Positions 55,001 through 61,691 of a DNA stretch of 64,000 nt are shown here, one piece after another. The stretch lies in assembly GCA_017459345.1 (NCBI GenBank), contig JAFUDC010000091.1, positions 62,001-126,000 on the forward strand, in the 5' to 3' direction. The position numbers and the translations under genes were made by a program. The notes beneath the pieces were generated by a model. The model did not search any database, had not been told where the DNA came from, and saw only the letters and a program-made list of their open reading frames with translations. Position 1 is the stretch's first letter, and each line of letters begins with the position of its first letter. This stretch comes from Eubacterium sp. (GTDB taxonomy: Bacteria; Bacillota; Clostridia; Lachnospirales; Lachnospiraceae).

Positions 55001-55497
55001 AGGATGAGAATGGAAATCCGGCAGATACACCTATGTATGAGTCACTGACATCTGACAGTAATGGTATCTTGACATATATACCTGATAATCCCAGGGATTC
55101 GGTCACAGTTTTTGAACTTCCGATAGGAACCTATTATCTGGTGGAGACACAGGCACCAGAGGGATACAACATTAAGGAAGAGCAGGTTATCATAACTGTC
55201 AGCGGCAATTCTGATTCAGGAAATGTGCCATTTGATACCGGAACTACTCTTCAAGGTGTGACTTATGAAGAAAATTCATCTCTCTCGGAAAGTGGATATG
55301 GAAAGAGCTATGATGCCAACACGAGAGTTTACACCCTGAAAATCTCCAATAACTCCGGCTACGAACTCCCCTCCACCGGCGGCCGCGGAACCAGGCTGTT
55401 CTATCTCCTGGGCGGATTATTGATTGCATTTGCCTTATTATTATCTGCGAATAAGATGATGAGTATCCGATTATTCTTCAGAACAAAAAAAGATTAA
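49060..55497 (+). CDS. Giant LPxTG surface protein with fibro-slime domain (second paralogue)
   Basis: ATG 49060 follows AAAGGAGG; an upstream in-frame ATG at 49000 lies in the promoter region. The product has 2,145 residues and the same layout as the preceding gene: signal anchor at about 21-43, six HxHxxxC motifs from residue 60 to 187 (HKHSEDC, HLHDENC, HDHDETC, HQHSESC, HIHDKDC, HQHGEAC), a shorter Ser/Asp/Glu linker, an FPEGTTMAVRDIDDQ region, a central part of about 650 residues, and a fibro-slime domain at about 1067-1230 (GLDAWGHDIIYEFTGDDDFW). Pilin-like repeats follow, then LPSTGG at 2103. The His/Cys region sits at the same residue numbers in both proteins, while the linkers and central parts differ, which indicates duplication and then divergence. 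No sortase gene is in the window. Confidence 0.93.
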   Translation: MRNRLLKMIEKIIADIENRRLGAYLVLTVLVLFLTILPLSLPAITLGRTENVLDCQYRIHKHSEDCYREIQDEDGQVQKILVCGYADYVVHLHDENCYDENGQLVCRLPEIPGHDHDETCYSEETILTCGMEEGDDHQHSESCYETVRTLICQQDELHIHDKDCYDKDGNLVCGKLQLEEHQHGEACFVEREVEDAEASTESNGENAQLAGSDDSSSNQKDNSDKSTSEKDTFEKSASEEELSAEKVSSDETVYYESSTDHVKVYVSADKSAFPEGTTMAVRDIDDQDIIDAVAEAIGGEAGQIQAVDISFRDAEGKEIEPAVSIRVMLSSDIIAQAEAPQVVHVDDQGKAEIVELADPADPLTQADSVVFEADSFSAYAIVEGPGAVPIGWHKVSSIDELIEKGSEGLYIGHPNGFYFTSDITNISASRTGITKTKPTSAYPATQAVKYYFENVSGTEKQFKVYCQDGDEIKYITQAGNSLNLTTESNNVQAFTIDVFPNSTDTFRALGNGGYYWNMQGGDGGASFAAYNNATDTNARLQFWYYDDVLSDPFELDGKSYGLMNWAGGAAGKAMMASEGQNHNLEAKSLTVMSTTNNSSQLFAPNDSEISMWTFHWIAEDRYYLTAVVNGSSRYLKIDANGLSFVDNEDDASQIQVVPGTGIHAGEICLKEADGGTSLTFSGTVEGGFSVGGTVGSEWLYLVELSELTNEYFMPYSARKVSVSDPDVTNGSRIIVYTRSWNDEKKKYEFYAISSDGKLVPVYESGDSIEWVGGQLNNLLWNFVEYYWEGTTDPNFYYELYNQYSEKYVAPQVTDGQILSDDTIGINLNGRRDGQYYSTILAWDEDNYSYVGYKVENGQIISCPKSEAMDFYFAVMQEPNVDDELTTVKTVDHTQYGITMKIVNFGGTLSTHDGGSQSTEQQYLVIGDGTYIQNSPVSGLLSTHLGDDNYPVAVKTNKSLGNLFAGAQEVNHLFIDSTYSSSGYYEFDSTQNFATLDTATGEFKVYKELGTMDGSNKNTLKHGQFMPYNDLEAGLFASVNGKNLYDAEARLLADSDPRKYEQMYLVKNPDYYYGVELEASFTQTPDGLDAWGHDIIYEFTGDDDFWLYVDGELVIDLGGIHGAMPGSVNFRTGEVCVNGTWTTLKDLFYNNFKSRYMEEHPDENESAAEAAAENYVGGIFVQKFDSEGSPIFDSHHHEVYTFKDDTTHTMNIFYMERGAGAANLHMRFNLAAVKKGSVQLHKELSGVDDSESVLAEFPYQIWYKKIDENGDELAEEYLLTNALPDSTDQKDNYVFYKDTVNPVKYAEEITIDGVTYQHVFFLKPDETADISFPPDMSSYRIVECGVNTDVYSGVTVDGETVNEITQTGYAANRKDYGISYDTTDKRPKVNYNNAVKQEALRTLIIQKKLYREDGTTEITASENDTEFTFRLYLASEFDELDVANMYTYHVKDPDGNYCSWDAAHKEFVKIGEGINDYSSLSDTQKAAASFTTSIYGSIGKIRADYTVEIRNVLAGTKYRLEERSWEIPDGYSFQKYDGYDNQNATVEVSDSGVNGVQGTVVANMDAPVVVCNLKGWGLRINKIWTDADYMQNRDPTYFAVFRKNTGDTLDLVENTVQKLDYNANPQTLYWYFDHLPIVNTAINDYVIREVKLSGSNLNVDSSGVVTGWTTIEPVNNDTRIQITGQQKGETQPSPFDYNVTYVEGKTSSDSNVRVDTATNDRPGILLKKEDMSGNSLTGAVFTLKDDDGNLIGTFTSDKDGIITVAYLRDNVDYTLTETKTPQGYSGLNNDVMIRKNGSTVTVTGIDSAYYGYGENEAKYLKTIIFKNRPNAFQVIKKDSDSGTAMQGVHFALHKQKTVNGVTNFDISPESGFEDLVTDQNGLVPGLDNTLPAGIYELREKSTLEGYHLLPSYIYFTVNETGVITLGDHPDGVALSEAVEEGSGAISYILTITNSRSKKVSFMKVDIGDTSQPLEGAVFDLYQDENGNPADTPMYESLTSDSNGILTYIPDNPRDSVTVFELPIGTYYLVETQAPEGYNIKEEQVIITVSGNSDSGNVPFDTGTTLQGVTYEENSSLSESGYGKSYDANTRVYTLKISNNSGYELPSTGGRGTRLFYLLGGLLIAFALLLSANKMMSIRLFFRTKKD

Positions 55498-55503
55498 TTA
55501 TAC

Positions 55504-55538
55504 ATCAGGCGGTCACACGCTAAGTGTGACCGCCTGAT
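55504..55538. terminator. Bidirectional terminator between convergent genes
   Basis: ATCAGGCGGTCACAC (55504-55518) and GTGTGACCGCCTGAT (55524-55538) form a perfect 15-bp stem, with TGTCTTCTT following on the plus strand. It lies between the adhesin and larA-like genes. Confidence 0.85.
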
Positions 55539-55570
55539 TGTCTTCTTGTGCATTTTTTCTTACTATGCTC

Positions 55571-56848
55571 TTACTCCCTCACAACCACAGAGATACCATT
55601 GGGGATACAGGTAAGGGATGCATCCTCACCCTTAATCTCCCTTGCCATCTTGTAGGCAGTGTCAAGATCAGGAGCGTAGGTCATCTTGAGGCCTTCGATC
55701 ATCTCCTGCTGGTCAGGATCGGCCACGAAAATCACCTTATACTTGCGGACGATTCTTGCCAGAATCTGGGAACACCACTGGTCCGGAGCAGTGTCGTTCT
55801 GCTCGGTGGCCAGGAATTTCTGGTAGGCGTCCTCGATGGTAGGCTCGTCAGCGATGATATGATAGAAGAAGTCGCCGCCGGTTCCGTCCATGCAGGAGGC
55901 CAGCATGATGATGACTCCGCCGTCTTTTACGGTGGCTTCACCCGCAGTCATACCCTTGGGGGACTGGTAGGCGTTCTGGTCCAGGGGATATCCGCCGTTG
56001 GTGGTGATAACGATGTCGGCTGGCTGGGGTTTTACAACTACGTAATCGGAGATAAAGTCACAGCCCTTTCTGTGGGCGGTTTCAAAATTGCCGGCAAATG
56101 CGGCTACGGTCTTCTTGTCTTCGTCGATGACCACATTACAGATGAAGGCCAGCTTGGCCATCCTTGCCGCTGCCAGCATATCCTCGTGAATGGGGTTCTT
56201 GTCCAGGATGCCGGTGCGGGCATAGGGGCTGTCGATGAACTTGGAGCAGTGATTGCCCATAACGGTCACGGCATCGGCAACACCCGGAAGGATGGACTTA
56301 CGTCCGCCGGAGAATCCGGCAAAGAAATGTGCCTCGATGAATCCCTCTGCGACCAGAAGAGAGGTATCAAGAGCCACTTTGTCGATGATGCAGTCGGGAC
56401 CGGATGGAAGCACGCCGACCTTGGCATTCTTGGACGGATCATGGGCATCATGCACAATGATGTCATCCTTGAACTCCTCGTAGAGGGCATCGCCCAGCTT
56501 GGAGCGGAGCTCGTCGATGGTGGTCGGACGGTGAAAACCGGTGGAAACCAGAAGAGTGATCTTGATATCCGGATTGCCGGTACGAAGTTCTTCGATCATA
56601 ACCGGAAGGATATCCTGGGAAGGAACCGGACGGGTGTGGTCGCTGATGATGATGACACAGTCCGGTTTGCCCTTGGCAAGCTCACTCAGACGGGGGCTGT
56701 CAATGGGATTCATCATAGCCGCTCTGACTATTTCCAGACCATTCTTATCACTGGCCAGCTGGTCTACATTGGAGGTTAAAACCGGAGTGTCGTCCGGTAC
56801 TTCCAGATCATAAGTGGTATGTCCGTAGAAAAATTTTACTGTCTTCAT
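55571..56848 (-). CDS. larA: LarA-like nickel-pincer lactate racemase family protein
   Basis: A 425-residue protein. ISDHTRPVPSQDIL, STGFHRPTTIDELRSKLG, HDAHDP and EAHFFAGFSGGRKSILPGVA match LarA, in which two His residues and a Lys hold a nickel-pincer nucleotide and racemise D- and L-lactate; other family members act on related 2-hydroxy acids. The Lys of the SGGRKS segment is the expected cofactor attachment site. The LarB, LarC and LarE genes that make the cofactor are not in the window, so they must lie elsewhere or this member differs in chemistry. AAGGAGG precedes the ATG and a good promoter lies upstream. Confidence 0.9.
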   Translation of the reverse strand: MKTVKFFYGHTTYDLEVPDDTPVLTSNVDQLASDKNGLEIVRAAMMNPIDSPRLSELAKGKPDCVIIISDHTRPVPSQDILPVMIEELRTGNPDIKITLLVSTGFHRPTTIDELRSKLGDALYEEFKDDIIVHDAHDPSKNAKVGVLPSGPDCIIDKVALDTSLLVAEGFIEAHFFAGFSGGRKSILPGVADAVTVMGNHCSKFIDSPYARTGILDKNPIHEDMLAAARMAKLAFICNVVIDEDKKTVAAFAGNFETAHRKGCDFISDYVVVKPQPADIVITTNGGYPLDQNAYQSPKGMTAGEATVKDGGVIIMLASCMDGTGGDFFYHIIADEPTIEDAYQKFLATEQNDTAPDQWCSQILARIVRKYKVIFVADPDQQEMIEGLKMTYAPDLDTAYKMAREIKGEDASLTCIPNGISVVVRE

Positions 56849-56875
56849 ATGAAATCCTCCTTGTCTATAAAGAAA

Positions 56876-56905
56876 TTATAAGGTTAGTAAATTGCCTTTG
56901 TCAAT
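56876..56905 (-). promoter_or_regulatory. Promoter of larA
   Basis: On the minus strand TTGACA (56905-56900) and TATAAT (56881-56876) are 18 bp apart, 28 bp before the start codon. Confidence 0.85.
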
Positions 56906-56920
56906 ATGCAGCTGTTAAGA

Positions 56921-56971
56921 ACTATAAGATATTTGTATGGCTTTGAGTTTTCGAAAAGATTCTTATAGTTT
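56921..56971 (-). repeat. Inverted repeat upstream of the larA promoter
   Basis: AACTATAAGA (56921-56930) and TCTTATAGTT (56962-56971) are perfect inverted copies 31 bp apart, starting 16 bp upstream of the larA -35 box. The placement fits an activator site, but the spacing is long for a simple dimer. Confidence 0.45.
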
Positions 56972-57196
56972 AAATAACCAGAAAGTCGCCCTTCTCATAT
57001 GAGTGTAGTTAATAAGTTGTGAATGATTCATATAATATATGAAATGATTGTTTAATTTGTATAAAAAGAGGAACAATCACACGGAACCTTTTGACTAATC
57101 AGATAGTTTGTGGTAATCTCTATCTAGGGGAAGAAGACCTCATCAAGGTAGCGTGCTGAAGTGGCAGAGCGCCGTTATTATTCCCGCTGATGCTGT

Positions 57197-57223
57197 GATA
57201 CAGGAGGAAGATTCTCCTGTATC
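57197..57223 (+). other. Hairpin before the second RlmD-type gene
   Basis: GATACAGGAG (57197-57206) and CTCCTGTATC (57214-57223) form a perfect 10-bp stem with a seven-base loop, 21 bp before the start codon. No T run follows, so it may act on translation. The rest of 56972-57196 shows only a possible TTGACT box at 57091 and nothing else I can name. Confidence 0.6.
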
Positions 57224-57244
57224 GAGTCAGGATTAAAAGATGTT

Positions 57245-58498
57245 ATGAGCAGAGACCATAAAGAGAATTACAATCGAAAAACGAATAGATCAAAGAATAA
57301 CCTCTGCCCCTATCACCGCAGGTGCGGGGGCTGCCAGTATATCAATATGCCTTACGACCAACAGCTGGCTGAGAAGCAGAAGTATGTGGATAAACTCCTT
57401 TCCGGCTTTGGCAGGGTAGAACCGATTATCGGGATGAAGGATCCCTTCCACTATCGCAACAAGGTTCACGGTGTTGTGGGCATGGACCGGCAGGGCAACG
57501 GCTATACAGGGATTTATGAGGCCGACAGCCACCGGCTTGTGCGGGTAGATTACTGTATGATTGAAAATCAGAAGGCCGACCAGATCATGCAGTCGGTGGC
57601 AGGGCTGATGAAGTCCTTCAAGATGAAGGCTTACAATGAAGATACCGGTTATGGCTTCTTAAGACACATTCTCATCCGGACCGGTCATCACACAGGAGAG
57701 ATTTTACTGGTACTGGTCACTGCCTCTCCCATATTTCCTTCCAGGAATAACTTTGTGAAGGCATTGCGCAAGCTCCATCCGGAAATTACCAGCATCGTGG
57801 TGAATGTCAACGACAGAGACACCAGCATGATCCTTGCTGACAGACAGCAGGTTCTGTATGGGAAGGGCTACATCGAGGATATCCTTTGCGGGAAGAGGTT
57901 CCGCATCTCTCCGAAGTCTTTTTATCAGGTAAACCCGGTCCAGACGGAGATTCTTTATGGTAAGGCGATAGAGTACGCCGGTCTGACCGGAAGGGAAACC
58001 GTGCTCGATGCCTACAGCGGCATCGGGACCATCGGGATGGTGGCAAGTGACCATGCCGGTCATGTCATCGGCGTTGAGTTAAACGGCGAAGCGGTGAAGG
58101 ATGCCATCGCCGGGGCCAGAATTAATAAGATTCATAACATACAATTTGTCAGGGCAGATGCCGGAGAGTATATGGCCAGGCTGGCCTCCGGAATACGGCA
58201 TTCCGCTGATGTCAGCAGGAAAAAAGTTTCAAAACAGTCTCTTACAGAGCAGGCTATAGTAAGGCCGGATGTCCTTTTCATGGACCCTCCGAGGTCGGGA
58301 AGCAGCCGGGAGTTCCTTTCCTGCCTGCTGAAGCTGAAACCGGAGAAGGTGGTGTACATTTCCTGCAATCCGGAAACACTGCAAAGAGATCTGAAGTACC
58401 TTACAGGGAATGGCTATCGGGTGAAGAAGATGCAGCCGGTGGATATGTTCCCCATGACGGAAAAATGTGAGTGTGTTGTATTATTGACAACAAAATAG
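57245..58498 (+). CDS. RlmD/TrmA-type RNA (uracil-C5)-methyltransferase, short form
   Basis: A 417-residue protein. LCPYHRRCGGCQYINM has three cluster Cys near the N-terminus and no TRAM domain in front, unlike the paralogue at 33206. FRISPKSFYQVNPVQTEILYG, VLDAYSGIGTIGMVAS for SAM, FMDPPRSGSS, and VYISCNPETLQRDLKYL with the catalytic Cys complete the family pattern. Residues about 315-340 hold an extra charged insert (DVSRKKVSKQSL). It should form m5U in rRNA or tRNA; which site is not visible. The two genes in this window may share the U747 and U1939 sites. Its start has a poor ribosome binding site and overlaps a two-codon frame. Confidence 0.9.
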   Translation: MSRDHKENYNRKTNRSKNNLCPYHRRCGGCQYINMPYDQQLAEKQKYVDKLLSGFGRVEPIIGMKDPFHYRNKVHGVVGMDRQGNGYTGIYEADSHRLVRVDYCMIENQKADQIMQSVAGLMKSFKMKAYNEDTGYGFLRHILIRTGHHTGEILLVLVTASPIFPSRNNFVKALRKLHPEITSIVVNVNDRDTSMILADRQQVLYGKGYIEDILCGKRFRISPKSFYQVNPVQTEILYGKAIEYAGLTGRETVLDAYSGIGTIGMVASDHAGHVIGVELNGEAVKDAIAGARINKIHNIQFVRADAGEYMARLASGIRHSADVSRKKVSKQSLTEQAIVRPDVLFMDPPRSGSSREFLSCLLKLKPEKVVYISCNPETLQRDLKYLTGNGYRVKKMQPVDMFPMTEKCECVVLLTTK

Positions 58499-58549
58499 AT
58501 AAATCGTTGCCTTTAGCGATCGGAAGTATTTACAGGGGATAATAATACT

Positions 58550-59260
58550 ATGTTAATTGCACTTTGTGATGACGATACAATCTGGATGAAAGATACCAGG
58601 GTATATATGGATGAGTATTTTCAGCAGCAGAATCAGCATGTGGATATTCTGTGTTTTAAAAGCGGGCAGGAATTGCTGGCTTATCAAGACCATCCCGTTG
58701 ATGCCGTCTTTCTCGATATCGAGATGGGGGAGGAGAACGGCATACATATTGCATCACTGATCAACCGGGAGTGGAAAGACTGTCAGGTTATCTACTGTAC
58801 CAATCACATGCACTATGCCATGGATATTTATGACACCAGGTATTCGGACTATCTGGTGAAATCCCAGATGGAAGACCGTCTCGACTCTATCATGAATAAG
58901 CTCCTCCGAATCAAATGTCTTGAGACTCTGACAGCCACTTATCATGTGATTTCAGAGGGGGAGAAGAGCTTCCTGGTGAAGGATATCCTTTTTTTTGAGC
59001 GCCAGACCCGCTTTACCCTCCTTGAGACAGAGCAGGGAAGCTACCGGATTAGCGAGAAGATCACCCAGGTAATGACAGGGCTTCCGGAAGGAATGTTCAC
59101 CAGGTGCCATGCAGCCTTCACTATGAATCTTGATAAGGTGGCACAGAAGTATCCCACATATTATGAGCTCAAGAATGGGGAGAAGCTGCCCATAAGCAGA
59201 AGCTTTGCCCAGAACACCAAGGACGATTACTTAAGATGGTGCGCAGACCAGATCAGGTAA
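58550..59260 (+). CDS. LytTR response regulator (AgrA-like)
   Basis: A 236-residue regulator. Residues 1-120 are a receiver domain with acidic residues D7-D9 and phospho-acceptor D56 (VFLDIEMGEENG). The C-terminal part (about 135-232) is a LytTR DNA-binding domain with FLVKDILFFERQTRFTLL and FTRCHAAFTMNLDKVA. LytTR proteins bind two direct repeats spaced by about one helical turn. It is first in a set with a GHKL kinase and a degenerate kinase, which together look like a peptide-sensing system. Such regulators often control adhesins and exported factors, and two giant adhesins lie 3 kb upstream. Confidence 0.93.
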   Translation: MLIALCDDDTIWMKDTRVYMDEYFQQQNQHVDILCFKSGQELLAYQDHPVDAVFLDIEMGEENGIHIASLINREWKDCQVIYCTNHMHYAMDIYDTRYSDYLVKSQMEDRLDSIMNKLLRIKCLETLTATYHVISEGEKSFLVKDILFFERQTRFTLLETEQGSYRISEKITQVMTGLPEGMFTRCHAAFTMNLDKVAQKYPTYYELKNGEKLPISRSFAQNTKDDYLRWCADQIR

Positions 59261-59282
59261 AAATTATTGAGTACAGGAGCCG

Positions 59283-59321
59283 GATCTTGTCTCGATTGCG
59301 CAGCAAGAGAGCAACAAGATC
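59283..59321 (+). other. Stem-loop between regulator and kinase genes
   Basis: GATCTTGT (59283-59290) pairs with ACAAGATC (59314-59321), with a 23-base loop. No T run, so it may be a processing or stability element inside the operon. Confidence 0.45.
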
Positions 59322-59376
59322 GGGCATCCGACAACGTTAGTCAGAAAATACTAGCGTTATTAGAGGAGACTTGGAT

Positions 59377-60147
59377 ATGCCGCAAATAATCGGAATTCTG
59401 CTGGCCCTGGTCATGACCGGTGTGCTGATTATCCATATAAGGAGACTCCGCAGGCTGAAGGATAAAAATCTACGTCTCCAGGAAGAAATCGCACAGGCAG
59501 AGCATTTCTTCGAAAGAGTGAAGGAACAGGCGGACAGTATACGCAGATACCGTCATGACCTAAAAAAGCATATCCGGATTGTGGAGGAGTTCCTGAAGGA
59601 GGAAAAGCGGTACGAATCCCTGGATGAATACCAGGAACTGAGCAGCCAGCTTAGCCGGATGCAGAAAGATATTGACAGGAACAGGAGTGATCGTTATTGC
59701 TCCGATGAAGTGCTCAATGCCATCTGTATGATTGAGTCTGAGGATTGTGCCCGGAAGGGGATTACATTTACTCCGGAAATTGAGTGCTATGATATCGACT
59801 GGGTCGATGATTTTCATCTTACGGGAATTCTCATGAATCTACTGGATAATGCGGTGGAGGCTCAGGATTATCTTGATCCCGGACAGTCAAAGCTGGTTTA
59901 CTTACTTGCCAGACAACCTGAGGGAAAGAATATTCTGGAGATTCAGGTAGGCAATCGGATATCTTCCGGGGCACGGCCTGATTTTAAGACCAGGAAGGAA
60001 GATAAGGAAAACCACGGAATTGGTATGGAGATCGCCAGGAGATATGCAAAGATTTATCATGGGAGATTGGTGCCCCAGCTGCTGGAAAGCAGCAGTATTC
60101 TGGAGGTATCCACAGTCCTTAAGCCCGTTTCTGCAGATGGTGTATGA
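59377..60147 (+). CDS. GHKL sensor histidine kinase, one membrane segment (AgrC-like)
   Basis: ATG 59377 is eight bases after AGGAG and is preferred over TTG 59371. The product has 256 residues. One hydrophobic segment (about 3-22) anchors it, followed by a coiled region, then SIRRYRHDLKKHIRIVEEF with the phospho-acceptor His, LMNLLDNAVEAQDY (N box) and HGIGMEIARRYAKIYHG (G box). It has no extracellular sensor domain, so input must come from another protein, possibly the membrane protein encoded next. The phosphate would go to the LytTR regulator upstream. Confidence 0.92.
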   Translation: MPQIIGILLALVMTGVLIIHIRRLRRLKDKNLRLQEEIAQAEHFFERVKEQADSIRRYRHDLKKHIRIVEEFLKEEKRYESLDEYQELSSQLSRMQKDIDRNRSDRYCSDEVLNAICMIESEDCARKGITFTPEIECYDIDWVDDFHLTGILMNLLDNAVEAQDYLDPGQSKLVYLLARQPEGKNILEIQVGNRISSGARPDFKTRKEDKENHGIGMEIARRYAKIYHGRLVPQLLESSSILEVSTVLKPVSADGV

Positions 60148-60256
60148 CCTTTGAGCAGCTCGCATGCGAGCCCTCTAAAAGATTCGCGGTTTACCAGATA
60201 GGAGAAGATTTCCTCCTCTATAGGGGGAAAAGAGAAATATACGGATTCGAGGGAAA

Positions 60257-61558
60257 ATGTTTCGCTATATTTATCAGAATATGGGTAATCTTCTGGTTTC
60301 CCTGTGCGGTTTTATCATCATCGGGGTACTTTTGGAGGAAACTTCGGAGAAAAGATATAATAAAATAGTGACCTGGGTCACATGGATGGCAGGGTGGAGC
60401 CTCAGATACTTCGGCTTCTCCCTTTTTGTGTCTAATTATCTGGCAAAACTATACCAGGATGAAATGTGGTTTTCCGTCCTTTTTCTCTTCCTGAATATCT
60501 GGAATGCCTGGCTGGGGATGGTATTGATCACCGTATTGTTCCGGGGAAGTCTGGTTAAGAATATGGTCACTGTCCTTGCAACAGAGGTGGTCTTTACTAT
60601 GCTCACTTCATTGCCTATGATTCTGCTTAACTGGATCTTCTATGGGCAGGCAGTTTTTAAGTGGAGAGATTACATGACACCTCTGGTCTGGCTCATTCCC
60701 CTGGAGTCCCTGCTTATATACCGGCTGATCAAAACCCGGTTTAATGACTATCTTAAGGCGTATGCCTGTTGGGAAAGCAGCCATCCTCTGCTGATGAATC
60801 TGTTTGTGGCAGGATATCTGGTCATGGGAATGATATCCAATATCAGTTTTGCAAAAAAAGGAGTCATGACAACGCTGCTCTTTATTCTGATGGTGGTACT
60901 TTGCTTCGGATATTTCTGGTATGATTATCTGAACGCGGAGTGGATCAGGGAAGAAAGCCGGCACCTGGAGCTGCTCTACCGGGAGAAGTCCATGCGGCTT
61001 CATTATGACCATGCCGTGGAGACTGGCGGAAAGATCCGGGAGTATAACCGGGAAATCCGGGAGAGCCTGGAGCAGCTGATGACAAGGGTGAAAAAAGAAG
61101 ATGCAGCGCACTATCTGGCTCAGATGCAGAAGCGGTATGATGAGCTTTTTGACAAAGAGTACTACAAGGATTACCAGATTAATCAGATGCTTCTTCATTA
61201 TGAGAAAGAATGCCGTGAGCTGGGAATTCAGACAGCTTATTATCTGCAGACGGTGCCGCCCGACTTCATCTCATCCAGGGATATGGGAGAGCTGCTGCGC
61301 TGGCTCCTTGAAGGGATGATCAAAGGTTTGCGGGCAGGCGGGAACGGAATGACTCTGCTCCTGCAGGCAGGAATAACAGGCAATGAGCTGATCATATCCT
61401 GCCAGGCAAGAGGAAGGGGCCGGATGACATTTTCCAGGGGATATGATATACGGACCAGCCGCAGGCTCTTAAAAAAGCTTCATGCAGATGTCAGCGTGAA
61501 GAATGAGGCAGAAGGAGTCCGTGTTATCATAGGAGTTCCAAGAGGGCAGGTTTTTTAA
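60257..61558 (+). CDS. Polytopic membrane protein with degenerate GHKL kinase domain
   Basis: A 433-residue protein. Residues 1-235 contain about seven hydrophobic segments, as in AgrC sensors. The cytosolic half follows the layout of a GHKL kinase, but key residues are missing: the phospho-acceptor HDxxNH becomes EYNREIRESLEQ, the N box NxxxNA becomes WLLEGMIKGLRA, and no Gly-rich G box is visible. It probably cannot phosphorylate itself. It lies 109 bp after the active kinase, so it may be the sensing half that pairs with it. GAGGGAAA precedes the ATG. A terminator overlaps the stop codon. Confidence 0.8.
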   Translation: MFRYIYQNMGNLLVSLCGFIIIGVLLEETSEKRYNKIVTWVTWMAGWSLRYFGFSLFVSNYLAKLYQDEMWFSVLFLFLNIWNAWLGMVLITVLFRGSLVKNMVTVLATEVVFTMLTSLPMILLNWIFYGQAVFKWRDYMTPLVWLIPLESLLIYRLIKTRFNDYLKAYACWESSHPLLMNLFVAGYLVMGMISNISFAKKGVMTTLLFILMVVLCFGYFWYDYLNAEWIREESRHLELLYREKSMRLHYDHAVETGGKIREYNREIRESLEQLMTRVKKEDAAHYLAQMQKRYDELFDKEYYKDYQINQMLLHYEKECRELGIQTAYYLQTVPPDFISSRDMGELLRWLLEGMIKGLRAGGNGMTLLLQAGITGNELIISCQARGRGRMTFSRGYDIRTSRRLLKKLHADVSVKNEAEGVRVIIGVPRGQVF

Positions 61559-61572
61559 AAAACCTGCTCTTT
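61546..61572 (+). terminator. Terminator overlapping the end of the degenerate kinase gene
   Basis: GCAGGTTTTTT (61546-61556) and AAAAAACCTGC (61557-61567) are perfectly complementary, followed by TCTTTTC. The stop codon lies inside the stem. Confidence 0.75.
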
Positions 61573-61576
61573 TCTC

Positions 61577-61604
61577 TTGATTTGGTCTTATTTTCATGTA
61601 TAAT
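61577..61604 (+). promoter_or_regulatory. Promoter of uraA
   Basis: TTGATT (61577-61582) and TATAAT (61599-61604) are 16 bp apart. Transcription should start near 61611, leaving an 80-nt leader. Confidence 0.75.
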
Positions 61605-61638
61605 ATCTTAGGAGTTAAAAACATATATCAGAAAGGAA

Positions 61639-61668
61639 AAGACTCCCTCATCTGCAGGAAGGAGTCTT
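61639..61668 (+). promoter_or_regulatory. Leader hairpin before uraA
   Basis: AAGACTCC (61639-61646) and GGAGTCTT (61661-61668) form a perfect 8-bp stem with a 14-base loop, just before the site CCGGAGGAG. It could modulate translation. I see no PyrR-binding consensus. Confidence 0.5.
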
Positions 61669-61691
61669 GAAATCCGGAGGAGAGAAAAACC

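Noticed and set aside
55538..56779. Long plus-strand frame of 413 codons opposite the LarA gene
   Set aside because: It lies wholly across the larA-like gene, which has strong family motifs, a promoter and a ribosome site; the opposite frame has none.
57140..57185. tRNA-like stretch (GAAGTGGCAGAGCGCC resembles a D arm)
   Set aside because: No acceptor stem, anticodon arm or T arm can be fitted around it.
61605..61691. PyrR attenuator before uraA
   Set aside because: Only one hairpin is seen and no PyrR-binding consensus; there is no second terminator stem.
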